Shown: piece by piece, positions 7,809 to 15,106 of the stretch
Layout: each line of letters starts with the position of its first letter
Position numbering within the stretch: position 1 is the first letter of the stretch
Origin: an uncultured Lachnospiraceae bacterium
Lineage (GTDB): Bacteria > Bacillota > Clostridia > Lachnospirales > Lachnospiraceae
Assembly (NCBI GenBank): GCA_947629585.1
Contig: CANREH010000021.1
Span: 1 to 37,181 of the forward strand
Length of the DNA stretch: 37,181 nt
Direction of reading: 5' to 3'
Position numbers and translations under genes: made by a program
Notes under the pieces: model-generated
The model's database searches: none
The model's input: the letters and a program-made list of their open reading frames with translations, nothing else
Told to the model about the DNA's origin: nothing

Positions 7809-8489
7809 TTACTTTTTAATGCAATACCCAATATGCCATTTATAAGAAAGCCCAAAACAATCATCTGAAATTTTTCCAAACACAAAATTTTCAAAATACT
7901 CTCCAAAAGCATCTTCTATTTCCTGCTCATTTTTAAAATATCTTTGTATTGTCCCATTTCTTCCTTTAAACCAATCGTTTGTTATTTCCAAGTATTTATC
8001 TCCTTTAATTGCCTTATCATAGATAAAGGCATCTTCACAAGGGATAGAAAAGACTAAAACCCCGCCTTTTTTTAGCACTCTTGCATATTCCACAACATGT
8101 TTTTCAAAATTCTTTTTATTTTCATTAAGATAATAGCAAACATTCCATGCCAACAAAAAATCAAAACTTTCTGATTCAAAACCTAAATTTTCATTATTGC
8201 CTACTCTGACATCTGCTTCAATTCCCATCTTTTGACAATTATTATGAATAACATCAACTATTTCCTGTGTAATCTCTGTACCCGCTATTTTTCCAAACCC
8301 TAACTGTGCAAAAAGCGGGAAATTTCTACCTATGCCACAACTGATATCTAATATACTTTTATCAGAATAACCTTTACTGTAAAAATCCAATTTTGGATAT
8401 CTCCCTTTAAATATCCTTATAACATACTCTGACGGGTATGGCATATCCATTTTCTTATATGTATTTGTCCATTTTTCACTGTTATTCAT
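7809..8489 (-). CDS. class I SAM-dependent methyltransferase
   Basis: The 226-residue protein has the SAM-binding motif I SILDISCGIGRNFPLF around residues 45-60, an acidic motif II region (IAGTEIT), and FDFLLAWNVCYYL as motif IV. KKGGVLVFSIP follows as the post-motif strand. These define a class I (Methyltransf_11/25-type) small-molecule methyltransferase. It is the first gene of the minus-strand operon, 37 nt before the DUF4910 gene. The ATG at 8489 is preceded by AAAGG at 9 nt; a TTG at 8498 overlaps that site and is rejected. A GCCGATAT box about 110 nt upstream suggests sigma-28 control. It probably O- or N-methylates a glycan or acyl intermediate; related enzymes often cap flagellin glycans. 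Confidence 0.85.
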   Translation of the reverse strand: MNNSEKWTNTYKKMDMPYPSEYVIRIFKGRYPKLDFYSKGYSDKSILDISCGIGRNFPLFAQLGFGKIAGTEITQEIVDVIHNNCQKMGIEADVRVGNNENLGFESESFDFLLAWNVCYYLNENKKNFEKHVVEYARVLKKGGVLVFSIPCEDAFIYDKAIKGDKYLEITNDWFKGRNGTIQRYFKNEQEIEDAFGEYFENFVFGKISDDCFGLSYKWHIGYCIKK

Positions 8490-8600
8490 TATATTCAACC
8501 TTTCTTTTTATTTTTGATAATTATAATTTTTATAAAATCTCATTTTCAATCTTTTAGCCTATCTCACATTCTGATAAACATTAAAGCCTATCCTTTATTT

Positions 8601-8608
8601 ATATCGGC
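8601..8608 (-). promoter_or_regulatory. candidate sigma-28 -10 box for the acyl-sugar operon
   Basis: GCCGATAT reads on the minus strand 112 nt before the methyltransferase start. It matches the SigD/FliA -10 consensus perfectly. The -35 is weak: TATT at the 15-nt spacing, and a TAAA only at 12 nt. The remainder of the 400-bp gap between 8490 and 8889 is AT-rich and holds nothing else recognisable apart from the opposite-facing promoter at 8811. Confidence 0.45.
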
Positions 8609-8810
8609 AATTTTCACTCATTTAATAAGCTAATATTTCCTGATATGATTCATAAAATTTTTTTATTTTCAAACGTCGTTGTTGTCGGTCTTCCTAAAAT
8701 TTTTTTCGCTCCAATAGAACATTTAGCCTCAGCCAATTATTTCATATGAACTATTATTAATAATATACACTATACTTAATATACCGGCTGCTAATACTTT
8801 AAAAAACACT

Positions 8811-8837
8811 TAATAACTAAATAAAATATGCCGATAT
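8811..8837 (+). promoter_or_regulatory. sigma-28 promoter of licD-like gene
   Basis: TAAT (8811-8814), a 15-nt spacer, then GCCGATAT (8830-8837) match the SigD/FliA consensus TAAA-N15-GCCGATAT with one mismatch. The gene start follows at 8890 with a GGAAAGG-type ribosome site. Confidence 0.75.
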
Positions 8838-8889
8838 AATAATAGGTTTAAAACCATTTAAAATTTAAATAATTGGAAAGGCGATAGTA

Positions 8890-10035
8890 ATGAATAACAA
8901 ATTTATCAGATACGATATTGCTTTAAAAGCATTTTATAACAATCTGGATAACTTAATCAAAAAACATAAGGAAGGGACAAAATATGTAATATTTGGAAGC
9001 AGCAGAATCTCCAGCATGATTATTTACTATTTACGTAAATCAAATATAAATCCTGTTGCTATTATTGATAATGACAAAAATAAACACAGAAAAATTATTT
9101 ATGATTTAAAAGTCTATTCCCCTGAGAATTTTTTATTACCTTTTTCCAAACAATACAAAATACTGCTTGTTTCTTCTTACCAAAATGAGATGATAGCTCA
9201 ATTAGAACAATTGGGTTACTCTCAAGAAGAAAATATTATTAAAGTATTAGATCTTCCGGTTTATATGTCCGATTATTCTCATGTTTCCAGAAATAATTAC
9301 CGGAAACTTAGTGATATAGAAGTAAAGCAAACATTATTACAAATATTAAAATATATAAAAAGAATATGTGAAGAACACAACATACGTTATTATATGGCTT
9401 CAGGAACTTTACTTGGTGCTGTACGACATAAAGGTTATATTCCATGGGATGATGATATTGATCTTTATGTGGAAATTAAAGATCTTGCAAGGTTAGCAGA
9501 TATCATGGAGCAGGATAAGAATTATACAATGATTAGTATCTGGAAAGATGATGACTATATAGACGATTGCTCCATTATCGTTGATAAAAATACTATTGTA
9601 GATAATAACCATTTTCCTATGCAAATTACAACAGGTATTGGTATTGAAATTTTTCCTATATGTGGTTTACCTAACAATGAACAAGAATTGCAAGAACATA
9701 TTAATGAATTAAAAAATTTAGAAATGAATTGTTATAATACAATATATCATAAAACTTCTTGTATAAAAGCAAAAAAAGAATTAATAAAAGGTTTAATGAA
9801 ATATGATTTCGATAAAAGTGATTACGTCGGATATATTCTAGATACTCATTTTCTACAAACAAAAGTGAAAAGAGAGTGTTACAGCAAAACTATACAACTT
9901 GAATTTGAAGGCGAGTTTTTTCAGTGTCCGGCTGGATATGATACTATTTTAACACAATTATACGGAAACTATATGAAACTTCCTCCAATAGAAGAACAGC
10001 AACCCCACCATTTTTATCATGCATATACCGTATAA
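8890..10035 (+). CDS. LicD-family phosphotransferase with N-terminal nucleotide-binding-like domain
   Basis: The C-terminal two-thirds of this 381-residue protein is a LicD domain (PF04991): RYYMASGTLLGAVRHKG around residue 165-180, followed by the acidic IPWDDDIDLYV motif. LicD enzymes, related to fukutin-type nucleotidyltransferase folds, transfer phosphocholine or similar phospho-substituents to surface sugars. The first 120 residues contain KYVIFGSSRISSMIIYYL and VAIIDNDKNKH, which resemble a Rossmann-like domain often fused to sugar-modifying enzymes. It is the only clear plus-strand gene in the flagellar part of the window. It is read divergently from the acyl-sugar operon under a sigma-28 promoter and is followed by a terminator shared with pseB. 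The phosphodonor is unknown; no choline uptake or CDP-choline genes are in view. Confidence 0.85.
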   Translation: MNNKFIRYDIALKAFYNNLDNLIKKHKEGTKYVIFGSSRISSMIIYYLRKSNINPVAIIDNDKNKHRKIIYDLKVYSPENFLLPFSKQYKILLVSSYQNEMIAQLEQLGYSQEENIIKVLDLPVYMSDYSHVSRNNYRKLSDIEVKQTLLQILKYIKRICEEHNIRYYMASGTLLGAVRHKGYIPWDDDIDLYVEIKDLARLADIMEQDKNYTMISIWKDDDYIDDCSIIVDKNTIVDNNHFPMQITTGIGIEIFPICGLPNNEQELQEHINELKNLEMNCYNTIYHKTSCIKAKKELIKGLMKYDFDKSDYVGYILDTHFLQTKVKRECYSKTIQLEFEGEFFQCPAGYDTILTQLYGNYMKLPPIEEQQPHHFYHAYTV

Positions 10036-10067
10036 TATTTTTGTTATTGTGATTTTCATAAATATAA

Positions 10068-10110
10068 GCAGTCAGTAAAATTTATATTATCAATATTTTT
10101 TACTGACTGC
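10068..10110. terminator. bidirectional terminator between licD-like gene and pseB
   Basis: A perfect 13-bp stem GCAGTCAGTAAAA / TTTTACTGACTGC flanks an AT-rich loop between two convergent genes. T-rich sequence follows on both strands, so it can end both transcripts. Confidence 0.85.
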
Positions 10111-10117
10111 AATTCTT

Positions 10118-11110
10118 TTATAATCTTTTAAGTTCTTTTCTTAATTGTTCCACACTTAACCATTGCTTATTTGTTCCAGAACTATATTCAAATCCATCTT
10201 TCACCAGCTTCCCTCCCGGAAGAAGCGCCTTATCCAAATTCACCCATTCAAAGTTGGGGTAAATAATATAATGCTTGTCATATTCATATGTCATACGGGA
10301 ATCATCTTTTGTCACCATCACCTCATGCAGTTTTTCTCCTTCCCGAATCCCGATTTCCTCAATCCGGGCATCTGGCATCATTGCTTTTGCCAGATCTGTG
10401 ATATAAAAGGACGGGATTTTGGAAATATAGGTTTCACCGCCTTTGGCCTCTTCCAATGCCTTAAATACCAGCTCTACGCCCTGTTCGAGGGTTATCCAGA
10501 ACCGAGTCATCCTTTTATCCGTAACGCCCAATGTCATCCCACCATGCTCAATAATATTCCTCCAAATCGGGATAACAGAGCCGCGGCTGCCTGCCACATT
10601 CCCATAACGGACAATGGAAAAACAGGTATGCTTTGATCCGCGGTAAGCATTTGCTGCCTGGAATAACTTGTCCGACACCAGCTTCGTCCCGCCATAAAGA
10701 TTGATTGGATTAACCGCCTTATCAGTAGATAATGCCACTACCTTCCTTACCCCTCTGTCAAGTGCGGCATCGATTACATTTTGAGCTCCATGGATATTCG
10801 TCTTAATTGCCTCAAATGGGTTGTATTCACACGTAGGTACCTGCTTCATTGCAGCAGCATGGATTACATAGTCTACCCCGTCAAAAGCGCGGTAAAGCCT
10901 GTCCTTATCACGCACATCACCGATAAAAAACCTGACTTTTCTCATATCTACCTTATCTTCAAACTCGGAACGCATAAGACTCTGCTTATACTCATCCCGG
11001 GAATAAATAATCACTTTTTTTGGATGATATCGTTCAAATATCATTTTCAGGCATTTTTTCCCAAAAGAACCCGTTCCTCCGGTAATCAGTATTGTTTTAT
11101 CATTTAACAT
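10118..11110 (-). CDS. pseB: UDP-N-acetylglucosamine 4,6-dehydratase (inverting), PseB
   Basis: The 330-residue protein has an extended SDR fold: TGGTGSFGKK at the N-terminus, FFIGDVRDKDRL, HAAAMKQVPTCEYNPFEAIKTN with the characteristic Met-Lys pair, and STDKAVNPINLYGGTK containing the YxxxK equivalent. This pattern is diagnostic of PseB/FlaA1-type dehydratases. They convert UDP-GlcNAc to the 4-keto-6-deoxy-L-altro sugar, the first step of pseudaminic acid synthesis. The ATG at 11110 has GGAGG 8 nt upstream. A TTGGAA-N18-TATTAT sigma-A-type promoter lies about 80 nt ahead. PseC, PseH, PseG, PseI and an intact PseF are not in this window, so the rest of the pathway must be elsewhere, or the product feeds another sugar. 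Confidence 0.93.
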   Translation of the reverse strand: MLNDKTILITGGTGSFGKKCLKMIFERYHPKKVIIYSRDEYKQSLMRSEFEDKVDMRKVRFFIGDVRDKDRLYRAFDGVDYVIHAAAMKQVPTCEYNPFEAIKTNIHGAQNVIDAALDRGVRKVVALSTDKAVNPINLYGGTKLVSDKLFQAANAYRGSKHTCFSIVRYGNVAGSRGSVIPIWRNIIEHGGMTLGVTDKRMTRFWITLEQGVELVFKALEEAKGGETYISKIPSFYITDLAKAMMPDARIEEIGIREGEKLHEVMVTKDDSRMTYEYDKHYIIYPNFEWVNLDKALLPGGKLVKDGFEYSSGTNKQWLSVEQLRKELKRL

Positions 11111-11185
11111 CTTCTCTTCCTCCGTTTAAAATAATCTTTTTATAACAGATTTTTCATAAAGCATTTGAATTTTTCCAGTAAATAT

Positions 11186-11215
11186 ATAATATCTAAAAAT
11201 AAACTTCTTTTCCAA
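11186..11215 (-). promoter_or_regulatory. possible sigma-A promoter of pseB
   Basis: On the minus strand TTGGAA (11215-11210) and TATTAT (11191-11186) are separated by 18 nt, about 75 nt before the pseB start. The region is very AT-rich, so chance matches are possible. Confidence 0.4.
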
Positions 11216-11278
11216 ATAAGGGAGGCTGATAATTTTCTATATAACTTTTCTATGATTTAATATCTAATAAACTGCTAT

Positions 11279-11315
11279 AAAAAGACACTGCCAAAACCTA
11301 CTCTGACAGTGTCTT
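11279..11315 (-). terminator. rho-independent terminator of flagellin gene 1
   Basis: The minus-strand stem AAGACACTG / CAGTGTCTT is followed directly by TTT and begins 28 nt after the flagellin stop codon. It is a textbook intrinsic terminator. Confidence 0.9.
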
Positions 11316-11342
11316 ATCCCACTCTATTTATAACTAATAATC

Positions 11343-12644
11343 TTACTGCTGTAATAACTGTAATACCGTCTGTGTAGAAGTATTAGCATTGCTCAGCATA
11401 GAAGTGCCTGCTTGCTGCAGGATATTGCTTTTGCTGAACTCAACCATCTCATCAGCCATATCAACATCACGGATACGGGATTCTGATGCCTGTAAGTTTT
11501 CAGTTGCTGTATCCAAATTTGCAATCGTATGTTCCAGACGGTTTTGAACAGCACCTAACTTTGCACGCTGCGTAGATACTTTTGTCAATGCCTGATCATA
11601 TGCCTCAATAGCAAGAGAAGCCTTTGCCTGAACAGTAACATCCAATGCATCACCCACCGTACTACCATCACTTACACTTGTTGATGTCTGCACAATCTTA
11701 AGATCCTGCGCCTTCATACTGTTAATTCCCAAAGTTACTTCCTGCCCGGCATTTGCTCCTACCTGGAAACGTAGTGGATCTTTTCCGCCTTCAACTGGTC
11801 TTGATGTCATTGCTTTTTCTAATGCAATGGTAATTGTATCTCCAGCTTTTAAACTTTTATAATTCTCGATCTTAAACTCTAATGGAGAATCAGGAGCCTC
11901 TGTTGTCACTTCTCCACCATATGCAGCATTATTAAGCCTAATAATTAAATTATTTTCACCTTCAGCCTCAAATTCAATATTCTCCCCTACTAATGAATAT
12001 CCCTGCAAAGAATCAAAAGAAATATGTGCACCATCTGATATAGCAAAATCAGCCGATGCTGCTTGCATTGTATCAGCATCTGTAATATCCATCTGAACAG
12101 TCAAACGCAACACCTCATCAATGCCACAAAAAGCAGCCTCAGATGTATTCATTAATGAAATTGCTCCTGACTGGAAGGAACCTTCAATCGATACCAATCC
12201 TTCCCTTGCTTCCTGATTACCCTTCTGGCTTCCATCCAACAACTTTCTTGTATTAAACTCCGTAGATGTCGCAATCCTGTCCACTTCATTAGTCAACTGC
12301 ACAATTTCCTTCTGAATCTGTGTCCTGTCATCATCTGTATTCGTATCATTGGCTGCCTGTACTGCAAGCTCACGCATACGATGGATAACATTCTGCGTCT
12401 CCTGAAGCGCACCTTCTGCTGTCTGAATCAAAGAAATAGCATCCTCGCTATTAGTCGATGCCTGTGTCAGACCACGAATCTGCCCGCGCATCTTCTCAGA
12501 AATTGCCAACCCTGCCGCATCATCAGACGCTCTGTTAATCCTGTAACCGGAACTTAACTTTTCTGTACTCTTAGCCTGTTTATCTGTTGTAATTCCTAAC
12601 TGTCTGGATGAGTTCATCGCAGCTATATTGTGCTGAATAACCAT
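11343..12644 (-). CDS. fliC: flagellin 1
   Basis: The 433-residue protein is a typical filament flagellin. The N-terminal D0/D1 runs from MVIQHNIAAMNSSRQLG through LSSGYRINRASDDAAGLAIS, and the C-terminal D1/D0 carries SRIRDVDMADEMVEFSKSNI and ends TVLQLLQQ. The variable, surface-exposed middle is residues 165-330. It shares nearly identical conserved ends with flagellin 2 but has a different middle. It has its own sigma-28 promoter (12761-12787) and terminator (11279-11315). The leader has AAGGAGG 8 nt before the ATG and an upstream hairpin with GGA in the loop, suggesting CsrA control. The protein is exported through the flagellar type III system with FliS, and its Ser/Thr-rich middle is the likely site of glycosylation. 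Confidence 0.97.
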   Translation of the reverse strand: MVIQHNIAAMNSSRQLGITTDKQAKSTEKLSSGYRINRASDDAAGLAISEKMRGQIRGLTQASTNSEDAISLIQTAEGALQETQNVIHRMRELAVQAANDTNTDDDRTQIQKEIVQLTNEVDRIATSTEFNTRKLLDGSQKGNQEAREGLVSIEGSFQSGAISLMNTSEAAFCGIDEVLRLTVQMDITDADTMQAASADFAISDGAHISFDSLQGYSLVGENIEFEAEGENNLIIRLNNAAYGGEVTTEAPDSPLEFKIENYKSLKAGDTITIALEKAMTSRPVEGGKDPLRFQVGANAGQEVTLGINSMKAQDLKIVQTSTSVSDGSTVGDALDVTVQAKASLAIEAYDQALTKVSTQRAKLGAVQNRLEHTIANLDTATENLQASESRIRDVDMADEMVEFSKSNILQQAGTSMLSNANTSTQTVLQLLQQ

Positions 12645-12652
12645 TGTATGTA

Positions 12653-12680
12653 CCTCCTTGTTCTTTTCGGCTTCCCTGCC
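12653..12680 (-). promoter_or_regulatory. putative CsrA sites in the flagellin 1 leader
   Basis: The Shine-Dalgarno AAGGAGG (12653-12659) is embedded in AACAAGGAGGTAC, a good match to the CsrA motif with GGA. Ten nucleotides further up, GGC-agggaa-GCC (12669-12680) can form a short hairpin with GGA in its loop. This is weaker than the site before flagellin 2. csrA and fliW are in the same window. Confidence 0.5.
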
Positions 12681-12760
12681 TTAATATAAATGCTATTTGC
12701 ATTTTATTTACTGCTAAGTTATTGCTTATCTATTTCACCACAGATAACCTTTCACATTAT

Positions 12761-12787
12761 ATATCGTGCTGTTTCCAAAAAATCTTA
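12761..12787 (-). promoter_or_regulatory. sigma-28 promoter of flagellin 1
   Basis: On the minus strand TAAG (12787-12784), 15 nt, then CACGATAT (12768-12761) fit TAAA-N15-GCCGATAT with one mismatch in the -35 and two in the -10. It lies about 117 nt before the start codon, leaving a long leader. Confidence 0.65.
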
Positions 12788-12845
12788 ACACTAAATCTAT
12801 ATTTCTTTCATAAAAATAACCATTTTAAAACTTATTTCCTATTTA

Positions 12846-13112
12846 TTATATGGAGATTCCCTGTAATTGCGGTTTTATTTCATATAGCAGACTGTCTGCT
12901 AATTCTATATAATCTTTCTTTATATATGCCTCTTGAAGCGATACTAATTCTTCTGTCATATCCACCATATATCCCAGTTCCGACATTTCTCGAATCATTT
13001 CACCAAAAGAATCCAAAACCTGTAAAAATGCCTGATCCAAACCATCCTGATCAGGAGTATAAATAATATTAATTAACTCATCTATCTTTTCCAAAGGTTT
13101 TTCATTCACCAC
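12846..13112 (-). CDS. small acidic protein coupled to Maf, function unknown
   Basis: This 88-residue acidic, predicted all-helical protein starts at an ATG at 13112 and overlaps the end of the maf gene by 11 nt, so translation is very likely coupled. It has no signal peptide or membrane segment. Recognisable features are only helical: PLEKIDELINIIY, then a central FLQVLDSFGEMIREM and a C-terminal ADSLLYEIKPQL. I do not recognise a named family. Its size, acidity and position between a flagellin glycosyltransferase and a flagellin would suit a chaperone or an accessory factor for flagellin modification, but that is inference from context only. Confidence 0.8.
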   Translation of the reverse strand: MVNEKPLEKIDELINIIYTPDQDGLDQAFLQVLDSFGEMIREMSELGYMVDMTEELVSLQEAYIKKDYIELADSLLYEIKPQLQGISI

Positions 13113-15015
13113 CTGCTATCGCCTCCTCCAATTTATCCTTTTTATGTTTTATCATCTTCAGCATCCGTTCCATTTCATTTCCCACAGAAACAGAAGCAAT
13201 ATCTATCATCTGCATTAAATTCACCTGCAGCTCCCAATTTCTTTTTATGGTTTTTCCCGTAATTTCATTTCCAATTTTCTTCACATAAATAATTGTCTGC
13301 CGTAATATCTGCTGATAAAAAGAATGAGCATCTTCTCCTTCTTCTTTAAAAAATTCCAATAATTCATCTCCTTTTTTCATATCTAAAATAACTTCAACTA
13401 ACTCATCCTCCGAAGCTGTGTCGTAAGGGAAATCTTGATACTTTTCCAGTTCTTTGTAATGATTTACTGCCCTCTTTTGAATCTCTCTTAATAAATCCAG
13501 CATCCCTTCCGTTTTCTCAATGACTTTATTGTACTTTTCCAAACGTTCCTGTGATGTTATCGGGCGGTCACTCAATAGTTCATATAGCTTCTTTTCCAAA
13601 TCTTTTCCGCAATATCGCTCAATCGCTTCCTTTAATGTCATAACTTTGGTTCCCCTGATCAAAGCACCGCCTTCTGTCGCATCAATCATCGTACCTTTTG
13701 CAAGAGCAGCATCCTCAAAATAATGACGAAACAGATTAAACGTTTCGCTTGTCCGAACCTTCCCTCCATAAATATCTTCTACCCAGAGATCTTTACTTTC
13801 TTTTTCTTCTTCTGTTAATTCATTATCCGTTTGAAAAGAATCACTATGCACCCTGTCGCTGTGTTTTTTATCATCTGTATATGCCAGATCCTGACCTATC
13901 AAAATCACCGGATCACAGCCTGCTTTCCTGGCAACTGCATAAGCTGCTGTTGCGCAGGAATGCCCCAAACTGGCATATTGTGAATTAGGAAAAATATCCA
14001 TCCACCATCCTTCCAGCCCTGTATGGTTTTTTGCATAAAGAAGCTGCTTTCCCGGAAATTCCTCATGAATTTTCGGCCACAGCAAAGACGGGCCTATTAA
14101 TACCAGTTTATCATCAAAAGTACGTCCTTTATAAAAAGCATTATAAGTAGGCTCCCCGCGTTCCAGAGAAACAATGGCATCCGGCTGAATCCCGTGTTCA
14201 ATACAGATCTGATAACTGGCATCACACGCCAATATCAACGCTTTTCCCTGCGCCAGCTTCAAATCATCAATATTTTTATCTAAAGAAGGCCCTGACGCTA
14301 CCACAATAGCAGGAATTCCTTCATAGCTTCCTTCCAGTTCCCTGCAGTCGCTCGCCTCTATACTTGCATCTACATTCAGGTAATGATTGACAAGTCCATC
14401 CATCATATCCGGCAGAGAATTTCCCAGGCACAGCAGAGCAGAATCTATTTCCGAGCTGATACGCTTCATGACATCTGCCATAAATTCTTTATAAATATAA
14501 TAATTCGGAATTGCTATCACCTGTATATTATGGACAAGGTTCATCCAGGAACTATTAAAATATACAGGGATTTCCCTGTCAAGCATCGGCTTATCCCCAA
14601 TCAAAAAACCAAATTTAGGCGATGCAATCATATCACACAAATTATAATTTTTCATGCAATAAAGAAATACATCATTATTCGGTTCAAAAACCGCAATTTT
14701 TGTATTCTTTGTCGTATCCAACAATAGTTTTTTTAACAACTCAATATTCGCCATACCAAAGACTACAACCAGATGATCTTTCATAGATTCCAGATTCCTG
14801 ATCATATATTCCGCTTCTTTTTTCGGTTCAATACTTGCCAACCTATATTCCTTATCCTCATAAACAAAATACAATCTTCCTTCTTTTAAATATATATTAT
14901 GCTGATCTTTCTTCTTTTGAATTTCTATCATCTTCTCTGTATGTTCAAAATTTTCTTTCACTACAGGATTGTTATTCCTCAACTGCATTAAATTTCTCTT
15001 TAAATAATCTGCCAT
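13102..15015 (-). CDS. motility accessory factor (Maf/DUF115), flagellin nonulosonate glycosyltransferase
   Basis: This is a protein of about 637 residues with an N-terminal domain, then the DUF115/MptE-like Rossmann core. That core shows the signature IVVASGPSLDKNIDDL followed by LILACDASYQICIEHGI and PDAIVSLERGEPTYNAF. A Cys/Gly-rich turn (GHSCATAAYAVARKAG, then VILIGQDLAY) and a helical C-terminal domain follow. Maf proteins transfer pseudaminic or legionaminic acid to Ser/Thr of flagellin in the cytoplasm before export. The ATG at 15015 was chosen because the longer open frame to 15069 would have to be translated from the flagellin 2 terminator hairpin. It lies between the two flagellin genes, consistent with both being substrates, and may be expressed by readthrough from flagellin 2. 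Confidence 0.9.
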   Translation of the reverse strand: MADYLKRNLMQLRNNNPVVKENFEHTEKMIEIQKKKDQHNIYLKEGRLYFVYEDKEYRLASIEPKKEAEYMIRNLESMKDHLVVVFGMANIELLKKLLLDTTKNTKIAVFEPNNDVFLYCMKNYNLCDMIASPKFGFLIGDKPMLDREIPVYFNSSWMNLVHNIQVIAIPNYYIYKEFMADVMKRISSEIDSALLCLGNSLPDMMDGLVNHYLNVDASIEASDCRELEGSYEGIPAIVVASGPSLDKNIDDLKLAQGKALILACDASYQICIEHGIQPDAIVSLERGEPTYNAFYKGRTFDDKLVLIGPSLLWPKIHEEFPGKQLLYAKNHTGLEGWWMDIFPNSQYASLGHSCATAAYAVARKAGCDPVILIGQDLAYTDDKKHSDRVHSDSFQTDNELTEEEKESKDLWVEDIYGGKVRTSETFNLFRHYFEDAALAKGTMIDATEGGALIRGTKVMTLKEAIERYCGKDLEKKLYELLSDRPITSQERLEKYNKVIEKTEGMLDLLREIQKRAVNHYKELEKYQDFPYDTASEDELVEVILDMKKGDELLEFFKEEGEDAHSFYQQILRQTIIYVKKIGNEITGKTIKRNWELQVNLMQMIDIASVSVGNEMERMLKMIKHKKDKLEEAIAGGE

Positions 15016-15045
15016 AGACTTACTTACCTTTCCCTCCTCATAAAC

Positions 15046-15081
15046 AAAACCGGCTCTCTTTAAAATCAAGAAGCCGGTTTT
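15046..15081 (-). terminator. terminator of flagellin 2
   Basis: The minus-strand stem AAAACCGGC / GCCGGTTTT with an 18-nt loop starts 25 nt past the flagellin 2 stop and ends in TTTTGTTT. Readthrough would supply the downstream maf gene, whose own promoter is not visible. Confidence 0.8.
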
Positions 15082-15106
15082 GCAAATAACTTATTTCAAA
15101 ATCAAA

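Noticed and set aside
12644..13066. 140-codon plus-strand frame opposite the small ORF and flagellin leader
   Set aside because: It is antisense to a coupled gene and a promoter, has an unnatural composition and no ribosome site.
15016..15069. Longer Maf start at 15069
   Set aside because: That stretch is the right half of the flagellin 2 terminator hairpin; the ATG at 15015 gives a normal Maf N-terminus.
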